Below are positions 17,966 through 26,153 of a stretch of DNA of 64,000 nucleotides, piece after piece (position 1 is the stretch's first letter; each line of letters begins with the position of its first letter). The stretch lies in assembly GCA_018971385.1 (NCBI GenBank), contig JAGXAY010000003.1, forward strand, positions 20,809-84,808, written 5' to 3'. Both the position numbers and the translations under genes were made by a program. Origin of the DNA: Acidobacteriota bacterium (GTDB lineage: Bacteria > Actinomycetota > Acidimicrobiia > Acidimicrobiales > RAAP-2). A model generated the notes under the pieces. The model worked only from the letters and a program-made list of their open reading frames with translations, was not told where the DNA came from and did not search any database.

Positions 17966-19107
17966 CGCGACCCCTTCAGACCCTGGCCCACTCGTTCGAG
18001 GAACTGCGCTGCGATCAGGGGATCACAGACCCGGTGATCAAAGGAGAGTCCGAGCGTCACGACGTCACGAGGAACGACCGCACCCGACTCGTCGAACGCC
18101 GGGACAACGCGCGGAGTTCCCACGCTCAGTGCGGCGACTTGGGGAGCGATGATGAGGGGTGTCACCACCACCGTGTGGGGGCTCGGCGAACTCATGAGAG
18201 TAAAAGTTCCTCCGAGAAGATCGTCTGCTCCCAATTGGCGCGCTTCGCGAAGTGTGTCCAACTCGCGGAGCCGGCGTTCAATGGCGTCAACCTCCAGATG
18301 GGTCGCCGCGTGCACGACGGGAATCACCATTCCTTCGGGTGACCCGTGCCGTACGACACCGATGTTGAGACTGCGCTGAACGGTGAGGGTGTCACCCATC
18401 CAGGTGGCGTTCAACTCTTCAAACTCCTCGAGGGCGTCGACGAGGGCGCGCACCACGGCAGCTTCACCGGACACCGGGAGACCGTCGAGGTCGCGAGGTT
18501 GACGCCGAAGCGCTCCGAGAAGTCCGGCATCGACCTCCACCGAGACGAATCCGTGGGGGATAGAAAAAGCCGACAGCATCATGTGCTGCCCCATGCGCCG
18601 ACGCTGCGAACTGAGGCTCACCACGACTTCTTCAGTCGGACCGAGGGCCACCGCACGCTCGGCGTCGCGACGCGTGATCTGACCACCGGGCCCAGTCCCC
18701 ACCACCGTCGAGGCTTCGACCCGTCCGTCGCTCAGAATGCGCCGTACGACTGGCGACACGACAATTCCCGCTGAGCCCGACGGAGCAGACGTCGTGGGAG
18801 TTGATCGAGGGCCGGCGCTCGCCGTGGCCGTCGGGGTCGGAGTAGTCGGGGCGACCACGCTTCCCGGTTCGGCATTTTCGTCGATGACCGCGACACGAGC
18901 TCCCGTTTCCACGGTGTCCCCGTCGCCGGCCAGAATCTGGACCAGCACACCCGCCGCGGGCGAGGGCATCTCCGAGTCGACCTTGTCCGTCGACACCTCG
19001 AAGAGTGGCTCATCCCGATTGACGTACTCCCCCACCTTCTTGAACCATCTCGTGATGATTCCCTCGGTGACCGACTCACCGAGCGACGGAAGCGTGACCT
19101 CAACCAA
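17962..19107 (-). CDS. dihydrolipoyl acyltransferase (E2 of a 2-oxoacid dehydrogenase)
   Basis: The 381-residue protein has one lipoyl domain (1-76, lipoyl-Lys42 in STDKVDSE) and a Pro/Thr/Ala-rich linker. A peripheral-subunit-binding domain (~115-152, VSPVVRRILSDGRV) and the catalytic domain (~165-381) follow. The His-x-x-x-Asp pair is present (His358, Asp362), but the usual DG after it is DP. The start must be TTG: no ATG or GTG lies before the conserved SLGESVTEG. It overlaps lpd by eight bases. The sequence is SucB-like, but pyruvate, 2-oxoglutarate and branched-chain complexes cannot be separated here. No E1 gene is in the window. Confidence 0.88.
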   Translation of the reverse strand: MVEVTLPSLGESVTEGIITRWFKKVGEYVNRDEPLFEVSTDKVDSEMPSPAAGVLVQILAGDGDTVETGARVAVIDENAEPGSVVAPTTPTPTATASAGPRSTPTTSAPSGSAGIVVSPVVRRILSDGRVEASTVVGTGPGGQITRRDAERAVALGPTEEVVVSLSSQRRRMGQHMMLSAFSIPHGFVSVEVDAGLLGALRRQPRDLDGLPVSGEAAVVRALVDALEEFEELNATWMGDTLTVQRSLNIGVVRHGSPEGMVIPVVHAATHLEVDAIERRLRELDTLREARQLGADDLLGGTFTLMSSPSPHTVVVTPLIIAPQVAALSVGTPRVVPAFDESGAVVPRDVVTLGLSFDHRVCDPLIAAQFLERVGQGLKGSR

Positions 19108-20515
19108 CGTGGATGCCCCGACCCGCCAAGGCGAGCAGCGTCTCGCCGAAGGTCTCGGACAGCGACGGGTGCGGCTGGATGAGGGCGGCCGCCTCCTCCG
19201 CCGTCGCCTCCCAGTTGACGGCGTAGTACCCCGCGCCCAACTGCTCGGTCACCCACGGACCCGCCATGTGCACGCCGAGGATCTGACCCGCCGTTCCGTC
19301 AGGTCGCTTTTCGGCGATGACTTTGACGACCCCGTCCGTCTCGCCGATGATCTGGGCGCGACTGTTTCCTCCGAAGGGGTCCTTCTTCACCACGACCTCG
19401 TATCCACGCTCCTTAGCGGCGGCCTCGGTGAGTCCGACGAAGGCAACTTCGGGGTTGGAGTAAATCGCCCAGGGAACCCGGTCGTAGTCCACCGGCATGA
19501 CGGGCTCACCGAGAATCGTCTTAATCGCCACTACCGCCTCAGCGAAACCGACGTGCGCGAGCTGGGGGGTTCCGGCGACGACGTCGCCGACGGCGAACAC
19601 CTGAGGGTTGGCCGTACGCATGCGCGAGTCGGCGACGACGAAGCCACGCTCGTTAATCTCGACACCCGTGCCCTCGCCGAGAAGACCCTCGGTCCGCGGA
19701 CGACGACCGACCGACACGACAACGACGTCGACGCTGACCGCGTCTCGACCCTCCAAGGAGATGGTGGTGCCCTTCTTCGTCGGTTGGTGACCCGTGATGG
19801 TCACGCCCGTCAGAATTTCGATGCCCCGCTTCTTAAAGGCCCGCTGCACGACACTCGCGACCTCCGTGTCGCATCCGGCGAGGATGGACGGGAGGCTCTC
19901 CAGAATCGTCACCTGCGTGCCCATGTCGGCCAACACCGACGCGAACTCACACCCGATGGCGCCCCCACCGATAACCGCCGCCGACTTCGGCAGGGTCGAG
20001 AGGTTCAAGAACTCGTCGGAGGTCATCACGATCGACCCATCTACGTCGAAGCCCGGAAGGGTCCGCGGCACCGACCCCGCCGCGAGAATCACGTGAGTGC
20101 CCTGGGCCACGACACCGGCGTCGGCGCCGTCGAGAACGGTGACCATCTGGTCCTTATCGAGGCGCGCCGTTCCTTCGAAGAGGGTGATCTTGCGCCCCTT
20201 GATGAGACCACTCAGACCCTTGTGCAAACGGTCCACGACTTCGTTCTTGCGAGCTTGGCTGACGGCGAAGTCCACCGACACGCTCTTCGCGGTGATACCG
20301 AAGTCACTGGCGTGCTCGAGGGTGCGACGGACATGGGCGGTCTCGAGGAACTCCTTCGCGGGCACGCATCCACGGTGCAGGCAGGTCCCACCGACCTTGT
20401 CCCTTTCCACCAGGGCCACGTTCAGCCCTCCGGCCGCTCCGTAGAGCGCGGCCGCGTAACCACCGGGGCCTCCACCAATTACGACGACATCGAACTTCTG
20501 GACCTCTGGTGCCAC
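19100..20515 (-). CDS. lpd: dihydrolipoyl dehydrogenase (E3)
   Basis: The 471-residue flavoprotein opens with FDVVVIGGGPGGYAAAL (FAD), followed by the redox-active disulfide in GGTCLHRGCVPAK. It continues with a second nucleotide motif (AAVIGGGAIGCEFASVLADMG), FAVGDVVAGTPQLAH and the C-terminal dimer/active-site part containing IQPHPSLSE, where the catalytic His is. It re-oxidises the dihydrolipoyl arm of E2 with NAD. The GTG start is preceded by AAAGGGG, a good ribosome-binding site. It heads the operon lpd - E2 - lipB-lipA - epimerase. Confidence 0.96.
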   Translation of the reverse strand: MAPEVQKFDVVVIGGGPGGYAAALYGAAGGLNVALVERDKVGGTCLHRGCVPAKEFLETAHVRRTLEHASDFGITAKSVSVDFAVSQARKNEVVDRLHKGLSGLIKGRKITLFEGTARLDKDQMVTVLDGADAGVVAQGTHVILAAGSVPRTLPGFDVDGSIVMTSDEFLNLSTLPKSAAVIGGGAIGCEFASVLADMGTQVTILESLPSILAGCDTEVASVVQRAFKKRGIEILTGVTITGHQPTKKGTTISLEGRDAVSVDVVVVSVGRRPRTEGLLGEGTGVEINERGFVVADSRMRTANPQVFAVGDVVAGTPQLAHVGFAEAVVAIKTILGEPVMPVDYDRVPWAIYSNPEVAFVGLTEAAAKERGYEVVVKKDPFGGNSRAQIIGETDGVVKVIAEKRPDGTAGQILGVHMAGPWVTEQLGAGYYAVNWEATAEEAAALIQPHPSLSETFGETLLALAGRGIHVG

Positions 20516-20560
20516 GGTGTTCCCCTTTTGACGCTCCGGTTCTGAGCCCCCCGTGCGAGT

Positions 20561-21013
20561 CTACGACGTGTGGCCCGACCCTCTCGCGCCACTCTGACGA
20601 TCGGCCGCGGTCGTAGCGAGTCGGTCGACGAGGTCGTTCATGGCGTCACCGCTGTGACCCTTCACCCAACGAAACTCCACCCGCCGAGTGGCCGTCAGCG
20701 CCAGGGAAAAGAGGTCCTCCCACAGGTCACGATTAGCGACCGGCTTGTTCTGAGAGTTACGCCACCCGCGACGACGCCATCCGTCGTACCACCGCTGATG
20801 AAAACAGTTCACCACGTACGTGGAGTCGGAGACGATCTCGACGTCCTCGTCGGGATGTTCCCGAAGAGCCTCGATGACGGCGAGGATCTCCATTCGTTGA
20901 TTCGTGGTGTGGGCTTCCGCTCCGCTGGCAAAGTGGGACTCACCCTCGGCCCAGGCCCAGCCCCCCGGACCGGGATTCCCGCGGCAGGCCCCGTCGGTGT
21001 AGAGCCGTCTCAC
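20561..21013 (-). CDS. rnhA: ribonuclease HI
   Basis: The 150-residue protein has the RNase H fold with the catalytic carboxylates in LYTDGACRGNPGPGGW, QRMEILAVIEAL, SDSTYVV and the last Asp in NDLVDRLA, plus the basic-handle-like WRRRGWRNSQNKPVANRDLW. It removes RNA from RNA:DNA hybrids. The chosen GTG overlaps the Rrf2 stop by four bases (GTGA), the pattern used throughout this window. A start six codons upstream (MDHAAPV...) is also open and cannot be excluded. Confidence 0.93.
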   Translation of the reverse strand: MRRLYTDGACRGNPGPGGWAWAEGESHFASGAEAHTTNQRMEILAVIEALREHPDEDVEIVSDSTYVVNCFHQRWYDGWRRRGWRNSQNKPVANRDLWEDLFSLALTATRRVEFRWVKGHSGDAMNDLVDRLATTAADRQSGARGSGHTS

Positions 21014-21468
21014 CGGCGCCGCGTGATCCACGCGTCGGGATCGTCGGTAAAGCGGGTCACCGCGGCGGGCAGCGAACCTCGCAAGACCTCACCGAGCGTG
21101 ACGTGTTCCAGCACTTCGCGCAGGGCGCCCCGCACGGCCACCCAGACGTCACGGAGGTGCTCGGCCTCCCCCTCGTAGGCGAGGGTCTCCGGTCGCATAC
21201 CGCGAACTCCCGCCATCGGTCCAGAAACCACTCTCAACACGTCCGCGATAGTGATCGTGTCGGGGTCTCTCGCGAGGCGAAACCCTCCTTCGGGACCGCG
21301 CTGGGAGGTGACGAGACCCCCCTTGCGAAGGTCAGAAAGAATCGCCCCGAGGAACTTCGCGGGCAACTCCTGACGCTGCGCCAGGTGTTCCGCCGAAACG
21401 GAGGTGTCACTCGCCGCCAACGTGAGCAGAGCTCGGATGGCGTATTCGGCCTTGGCGGGAATCTGCAC
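21010..21468 (-). CDS. Rrf2-family transcriptional regulator without cysteines
   Basis: The 152-residue protein has the Rrf2 winged-helix start (MQIPAKAEYAIRALLTLA), SAEHLAQRQELPAKFLGAILSDLRKGGLVTSQRGPEGGFRLAR (recognition helix and wing) and ITIADVLRVVSGP. The region where IscR and NsrR keep three cysteines has none, and the whole protein lacks Cys. It therefore cannot hold an Fe-S cluster by the usual ligands; it may sense something else or act as a CymR-like partner-dependent repressor. It stands near suf genes, but the gene it directly leads is rnhA. The GTG start has CACAAT six bases upstream. Confidence 0.88.
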   Translation of the reverse strand: MQIPAKAEYAIRALLTLAASDTSVSAEHLAQRQELPAKFLGAILSDLRKGGLVTSQRGPEGGFRLARDPDTITIADVLRVVSGPMAGVRGMRPETLAYEGEAEHLRDVWVAVRGALREVLEHVTLGEVLRGSLPAAVTRFTDDPDAWITRRR

Positions 21469-21522
21469 GCCTCCATTGTGCCCCAGGGACGCCCCGGGGT
21501 CGGACCAGACAGACCGGAGCCG

Positions 21523-22269
21523 TTAGCGCTGTCGATCGAGCCAACCGAGCAACGTCGCCACCATGCGGGGATCGGCCCGCAGTTGGTGACCCGCCCCGTT
21601 AATGAACCGAATCTCCGCTCGCCCGTCGGCGCTACTCAAAAGGTCTCGGGCGTCACTCGCCGGGACATCCGCGTCATCGGATCCGTGAATGATGATGAGG
21701 CGGCGCGGGGCGAAGTCGGCGATGGCCCCCAGGGGGTCAATACCGAGCACGCCGTCGTAGAGCACGCCGGCTGGCTCCAATTCCGCCGGATCAGCAACGA
21801 CCCCCGCCGCGATGACGGAGTGATACAAATCGTCGGGAGAACCCGCCCACCGGTCGAGGTGAGCGGGTGTAGCGAGGGTCGCGATGGCGCGAACTCGATC
21901 ATCAGTCACCCCGTGACGAAGAGCGAGCGCTCCGCCGAACCCGAAACCGGCCAACGCGAGACGGCCCTCCGACGGCGCGACGGCGCCGACCACACAGGTG
22001 AGGTCGGCGAGCCAACGCGATGCGGAAAAAGTCCCCGTGCTCGAGCCCACCCCGGACAACGTGGCCGTCGCCACCCGCCATCCCGACTCGTTCGCCAGAT
22101 TCTCCGCCATTTGGGGCAACAAGCCCGCCGCGAGGCGGCCCATTCCGACAGCTCGGGGCAGCCCGTGCAGGAGGAGCAGGACGTTCGACGACGTCGGACC
22201 GGAGTCGGCGAGGGCTACGCGCAGGTCCAGTTGGGAGTCGCCACTGGAGAGAACGTGGTGCTCAATCAT
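21523..22269 (-). CDS. alpha/beta-hydrolase-fold protein lacking the nucleophile Ser
   Basis: The 248-residue protein has an alpha/beta-hydrolase layout: LLLLHGLPRA as oxyanion strand, a nucleophile elbow at 108-112, the acid loop IIIHGSDDADVP and a C-terminal GAGHQL with the His. The elbow reads GFGFG, with Gly110 (codon GGG) where a Ser should be, so classical hydrolase activity is unlikely. It could be a non-catalytic or cofactor-free family member. It starts with ATG, TAGGCT lies eight bases upstream, and it is divergent from the sufC-sufS-sufU operon. No function is proposed. Confidence 0.75.
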   Translation of the reverse strand: MIEHHVLSSGDSQLDLRVALADSGPTSSNVLLLLHGLPRAVGMGRLAAGLLPQMAENLANESGWRVATATLSGVGSSTGTFSASRWLADLTCVVGAVAPSEGRLALAGFGFGGALALRHGVTDDRVRAIATLATPAHLDRWAGSPDDLYHSVIAAGVVADPAELEPAGVLYDGVLGIDPLGAIADFAPRRLIIIHGSDDADVPASDARDLLSSADGRAEIRFINGAGHQLRADPRMVATLLGWLDRQR

Positions 22270-22277
22270 GCGTCTGG

Positions 22278-22283
22278 AGCCTA
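22278..22283 (-). promoter_or_regulatory. -10 element of the hydrolase-like gene
   Basis: TAGGCT ends eight bases before the ATG, with no ribosome-binding site. It shares a 55-bp divergent spacer with the promoter of sufC. Confidence 0.5.
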
Positions 22284-22312
22284 CGACACGACTGCCCCGA
22301 AGGGGGTCCCGT

Positions 22313-22318
22313 TAGGCT
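22313..22318 (+). promoter_or_regulatory. -10 element of sufC-sufS-sufU
   Basis: TAGGCT ends six bases before the GTG of sufC. No Shine-Dalgarno is present, so the operon's first gene is probably translated from a leaderless mRNA. Confidence 0.55.
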
Positions 22319-22324
22319 GGCGCC

Positions 22325-23086
22325 GTGAGTACTCCGGTTCTGCAGCTCGTTGACGTCCACGCCCACGCCGAGGGCTCCGAAATCTTGCGGGGAGTCTCGC
22401 TCGAGGTTCACCCGGGCGAAGTTCACGCCCTAATGGGGCCGAATGGTGCGGGTAAGTCGACTCTCACCAACGTCATCATGGGTCACCCGGGGTACACGCT
22501 CAGTTCGGGGCAGATCTTGTTGCACGGCGAGGACATCACGGGCTGGAGTACGGACGAGCGGGCGCGGGCCGGCGTCTTTCTCGCCTTTCAGTATCCCGAG
22601 GCCATCAGTGGCGTCTCGGTGGTGCAGTTTCTCCGCCAAGCCATCGCCGCCCGCCGGGGCTTGAGCGAGTTGAGCGTCCTCGAGGTTCGCCTCGACCTGA
22701 TGGACTGGATGTCGCGACTCGGCATGGATCCGGCCTTCGCCGAACGTCACCTCAACGAAGGATTTTCCGGGGGTGAGCGTAAGCGCAACGAGATTCTGCA
22801 AATGGCTCTCCTCACTCCCGCCATTGCGCTTCTCGACGAGACCGACTCCGGCCTCGATATCGACGCCCTGCGTGTCGTGGCCCGAGGCGTCCGAACGGTG
22901 AGAGAGCAGCACCCCGACATGGGGACCCTGCTCGTCACCCACTACGTGAAGTTGCTCGACGAGATTGTCCCCGACGTCGTCCACGTTCTCCTCGACGGAC
23001 GCATCATTCACACGGGTGACGCCACGGTGGCTCGAGACATTGAAGTAGGAGGGTACGACGCTCTGCGGGCTCGGGTGAACTCGTGA
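22325..23086 (+). CDS. sufC: Fe-S cluster assembly ATPase SufC (copy 1)
   Basis: The 253-residue ABC-type ATPase has Walker A GPNGAGKST, the Q-loop AFQYPEAISGVS, signature FSGGERKRNEILQM, Walker B LLDETDSGLDIDAL and the switch His in VTHYVKLLDEI. These match SufC, which powers the SufB-SufD scaffold in the cytosol. It heads an operon with sufS and sufU (GTGA overlaps). A second SufC is encoded at 26154-26876 beside sufB and sufD. The two differ through much of the sequence but both keep every ATPase motif. Which copy works with SufBD cannot be seen from sequence. Confidence 0.95.
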   Translation: MSTPVLQLVDVHAHAEGSEILRGVSLEVHPGEVHALMGPNGAGKSTLTNVIMGHPGYTLSSGQILLHGEDITGWSTDERARAGVFLAFQYPEAISGVSVVQFLRQAIAARRGLSELSVLEVRLDLMDWMSRLGMDPAFAERHLNEGFSGGERKRNEILQMALLTPAIALLDETDSGLDIDALRVVARGVRTVREQHPDMGTLLVTHYVKLLDEIVPDVVHVLLDGRIIHTGDATVARDIEVGGYDALRARVNS

Positions 23087-24312
23087 GTTACGACGTTCGC
23101 GTCCTGCGCAGTGACTTTCCCCTCCTGCGACGAGTCGTGAACGGTCATCCCCTCACCTACCTCGACTCCGGCGCTACTTCACTCACTCCGCGCACCGTTC
23201 TCGAGGCGATGGACGTCTACTACTCCCGCCACCACTCCAACGTGCACCGCGGGGTCTACCAAACGGCCGCGGAAGCCACCGAGGCCTACGAGGGGGCGCG
23301 CGCCGACGTGGCTCGCTTCATCGGAGCCGCGTCGCCCGACGAGGTGGTCTTCACGAAGAACGCGACGGAGAGCTTCAACCTCCTCGCCCGGGCGTGGGGG
23401 ACGGCTCACCTCAAGGAGGGCGACGTCGTCGTCCTCTCCGAGATGGATCACCACGCCAACCTGGTTCCCTGGTTCCAACTACGCGACTCCCACGGAATCA
23501 CCCTTCGTTTCTTACGCGTCAACGACGAGTACCGACTCGACCTCAGCAATCTCGACGAGTTGCTCGACGGGGCTCGCCTCCTCAGCGTGACCGCGATGAG
23601 TAACGTCCTCGGCACCGTGACGCCGATCGCTCAGCTGGCCGAGCGCGCTCACGCCGCCGGAGCCCTGCTCGCCGTGGACGGAGCCCAGTCCGTCGCCCAC
23701 CTGCCGACGAACGTCGCAACTCTCGGAGCCGATTTCCTCGCGTTCTCCGGCCACAAGATGCTCGGTCCCACCGGTATCGGAGTTCTGTGGGCGAAGAGTG
23801 AACACTGGGCCGAAACGCCCCCGTTTCTCGGGGGCGGCGGGATGATTTCCGACGTCACACTCGACGGATTCACTCCGGCCTCGGGACCGGCACGCTACGA
23901 GGCGGGTACGCCCCCTATCGCCGAAGCGGTCGGACTCGGGGCGGCCGTGCGCTACCTCTCCTCGATCGGAATGGACGCCGTCGCCGCTCACGAGCTCGAC
24001 CTCACCGCCTACGCCCTCGAACGACTCGCTCACTCCTTCGACGAACGGGTCCGCATCATCGGTCCGTCGACCACGCTGGACCGGGGTGGCGTCATCTCTC
24101 TCGACGTTGAGGGGGTCCACCCCCACGACGTCTCCCAGGTTCTGGACCAGCACGGGGTGTGCGTTCGCCCGGGGCACCACTGCGCGAAGCCCCTCATGCG
24201 CCGATTCGGTCTCGCGGCGACGGCGCGTGCGTCGTTTGGCCCCTACTCCATCCCCGCCGAGGTCGACACCCTCGTCGACGCCCTCCGAGACGCGCTGGAG
24301 ATGTTCACGTGA
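23083..24312 (+). CDS. sufS: cysteine desulfurase SufS
   Basis: The 409-residue PLP enzyme carries YLDSGATSLTP, HHANLVPW, VDGAQSVAH, the PLP lysine Lys225 in FSGHKMLGPTGIGVLW and the catalytic Cys367 in the short RPGHHCAKPL loop. That loop marks the group II/SufS type. It takes sulfur from cysteine and passes it to SufU (next gene) for cluster assembly. It starts with GTG inside the sufC stop and overlaps sufU by four bases. The three genes thus form a tight sulfur-mobilising operon. Confidence 0.97.
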   Translation: MSYDVRVLRSDFPLLRRVVNGHPLTYLDSGATSLTPRTVLEAMDVYYSRHHSNVHRGVYQTAAEATEAYEGARADVARFIGAASPDEVVFTKNATESFNLLARAWGTAHLKEGDVVVLSEMDHHANLVPWFQLRDSHGITLRFLRVNDEYRLDLSNLDELLDGARLLSVTAMSNVLGTVTPIAQLAERAHAAGALLAVDGAQSVAHLPTNVATLGADFLAFSGHKMLGPTGIGVLWAKSEHWAETPPFLGGGGMISDVTLDGFTPASGPARYEAGTPPIAEAVGLGAAVRYLSSIGMDAVAAHELDLTAYALERLAHSFDERVRIIGPSTTLDRGGVISLDVEGVHPHDVSQVLDQHGVCVRPGHHCAKPLMRRFGLAATARASFGPYSIPAEVDTLVDALRDALEMFT

Positions 24313-24770
24313 CCCAGATGCCTCCCCTCAACGATCTCTACCGCGAGATCGTGATGGACCACTACCGCACTCCTCGTAATCGTGGCGAGCTACCCACTCC
24401 CCCCGCGCAGCGTGCCGACGGCCACAATCCGTTGTGCGGAGACGAGATCTCCGTCTACGTTCTCATCAACGGGGACGTGATCGAGGACATCAAGTTGACC
24501 GGACACGGGTGCTCCATCTCCCAGGCCTCCTCGTCCATGATGAGTGCCGCCGTCAAGGGGCGAAGCCTCGAACAGACCCGGGAACTCGTCGCCCGCTTCA
24601 AAGAGCTCATGACGAGCGAGACCGCCGACTCCTCCGACCAGGCCCTGCGGGAGTTGGGGGAGATTGCCGCCCTCTCGGGAGTCTCTAAGTTTCCCGTTCG
24701 CATCAAGTGCGCGACCCTGGCCTGGAATACATTGACCCAGGCCCTGGACGACGCTCCTCAGCAGGGGTAG
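24309..24770 (+). CDS. sufU: SufU zinc-dependent sulfurtransferase
   Basis: The 153-residue protein is IscU-like with the SufU features: LYREIVMDHYRTPRNRGEL, NPLCGDEI, GCSISQASSSMM, the extra insert after that helix, and VRIKCATLAW. The three cysteines and the Asp are the zinc ligands through which sulfur is accepted from SufS. GTG overlaps the sufS stop (GTGA); an ATG three codons later is an alternative. Its end overlaps the convergent LytR-type gene by 13 bases. Confidence 0.95.
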   Translation: MTQMPPLNDLYREIVMDHYRTPRNRGELPTPPAQRADGHNPLCGDEISVYVLINGDVIEDIKLTGHGCSISQASSSMMSAAVKGRSLEQTRELVARFKELMTSETADSSDQALRELGEIAALSGVSKFPVRIKCATLAWNTLTQALDDAPQQG

Positions 24771-26119
24771 GGGTCGAAGTACTGGTCACCTTCGTAGGTC
24801 GTGGTGGTCACCGGCGCCGACGTGGCCGCCGCGAGGCTCACCGAGAGCGAGGATGAGGAGTGAGCGGGGTTCGTCACCGCGGCGGCCGTGGCCCCAATCA
24901 CCGGCGGGGCCACCACCTGAAACTGAGCATTCGGGGGCGGGTTGGTCGGTCGCATCAGTTGTGAGCCGAAAATTTTGACGAGCTGCTGCTCGGCTCCGGG
25001 TTCGACGACGGTCAGAATCGAACCGAGAGCCGCGTTTTGCGACGGCGTCGTGTCCAGGGTGTACGTCGAGAGCGCCCCGATGTTGATCGAGTGGAACTTA
25101 ATCGCCAGGCCGATGAGTTCGGAGTAGGAGAAGGTCGAGTCCAGCGTGATGCCCTGGGGCAACTTCGAAAGGAACGAGGCGATGGTCACGGGGTTGTAGA
25201 GAGTCTTCGCCCGGTTGACCATGGCCTTGATGTACTCGTTCTGACGGTAAATCCGTCCGTAGTCCGACGTGACGTCGTAGTTCCACTGGCCGTTCTGGTA
25301 CCACTGGTAGTGGCGCGAACGCACGAGAGCCAGGGCTTGGGTGTTGGAGATGGTCACGCACCCGGCGTGGGGAACGAAGAGCCCCGACATCGTGTCTTTG
25401 GCCGGGTAGGGGAAGTACATCTTCACACCCCCGATGGCGTCGGTGGCGTTGATGATGCCGGCAAAACTCACCACAATCGTGTGGTTAATGGGAATCCCGA
25501 AATTCGCGGTGATGGTTTGGGCCAGGAGCGAAGGGTTGTCGGTGAAGAGTGTCGTATTGAGACGATTGAACTGCCCGAAACCGTGGGCGACGGACGCTCC
25601 GAGCATGGACACAATCGTGTCGCGAGGAATGGAGAGCACCGTAATCGTTCCCGCCGTCGGATCAACGTGCATGATCTTGATGACGTCACTACGCTGACCC
25701 GCCACCGATCCACTGGAGGCACCGGTCTGGGCTGCGACGGCCCCGGACAGTCCCGCGCGAGAGTCGGAACCAACCTCCAAGATATTGAACGGTTGTCCCG
25801 GAACGCGAGCGACTTCACCCGTCACGGTGACTTTATGAATCTTCGAGAACAGGTAGTAACCGTAGAAGTAGCTTCCGCCGAGTACGCCGGCGATGAGTAA
25901 CACCACCGCCACACCCGTAATGATGAGCCCCCGGTAACGACGCCACCCGGAGCGAGGTCCGGAGGTCCGCCGACGACCCCCCGATCGAGACGTTGATCCA
26001 CTCGGGCGTCCGTCAATGGCCTGCCCGAGCGCTTCGAGGCGACGCGCATTCGCTACTCCATCACGTCGTCCGTGAGCGGGCGGGCGGGCGCCAGAACCGT
26101 CGTGAGAGCCGGTTGACAT
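24758..26119 (-). CDS. LytR-CpsA-Psr family cell-wall polymer ligase
   Basis: The 453-residue membrane protein has a basic cytoplasmic N-terminus (~95 residues, Arg/Gly/Ser-rich), one membrane helix (GLIITGVAVVLLIAGVLGG) and an outer LCP domain. The domain shows VLSIPRDTIVSM, a GGVKMYFPYP strand, ALALVRSRHY and DYGRIYRQNEYIKAM. It ends in a Ser/Ala/Thr-rich tail. Family members move phosphate-linked glycopolymers from a lipid carrier to peptidoglycan, and actinobacteria usually have several. The ATG was chosen because TAGGCT lies seven bases before it; the upstream in-frame extension runs into sufC. It follows the suf operon on the same strand but seems to have its own promoter. Confidence 0.9.
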   Translation of the reverse strand: MSTGSHDGSGARPPAHGRRDGVANARRLEALGQAIDGRPSGSTSRSGGRRRTSGPRSGWRRYRGLIITGVAVVLLIAGVLGGSYFYGYYLFSKIHKVTVTGEVARVPGQPFNILEVGSDSRAGLSGAVAAQTGASSGSVAGQRSDVIKIMHVDPTAGTITVLSIPRDTIVSMLGASVAHGFGQFNRLNTTLFTDNPSLLAQTITANFGIPINHTIVVSFAGIINATDAIGGVKMYFPYPAKDTMSGLFVPHAGCVTISNTQALALVRSRHYQWYQNGQWNYDVTSDYGRIYRQNEYIKAMVNRAKTLYNPVTIASFLSKLPQGITLDSTFSYSELIGLAIKFHSINIGALSTYTLDTTPSQNAALGSILTVVEPGAEQQLVKIFGSQLMRPTNPPPNAQFQVVAPPVIGATAAAVTNPAHSSSSLSVSLAAATSAPVTTTTYEGDQYFDPYPC

Positions 26120-26126
26120 GGGGTCC

Positions 26127-26132
26127 AGCCTA
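26127..26132 (-). promoter_or_regulatory. -10 element of the LytR-CpsA-Psr gene
   Basis: TAGGCT ends seven bases before the ATG. It sits in the 34-bp gap after sufC, so the wall ligase can be expressed apart from the suf operon. Confidence 0.5.
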
Positions 26133-26153
26133 CTAGCGGGTGGTAAGAATTCT

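Noticed and set aside
18737..20545. 602-codon open frame on the plus strand opposite lpd and the E2 gene
   Set aside because: Lpd and E2 are certain on the minus strand; the plus-strand translation is low-complexity and charged, with no fold or motif.
24159..24308. N-terminal extension of SufU by 50 residues
   Set aside because: The extension lies inside sufS and encodes an Arg-rich shadow sequence; GTG at 24309 overlaps the sufS stop and opens directly on the conserved SufU start.
26120..26153. AAGAATTCTT palindrome after sufC as a terminator
   Set aside because: The stem is short, AT-rich and has no loop or T run; it is not convincing as a terminator.
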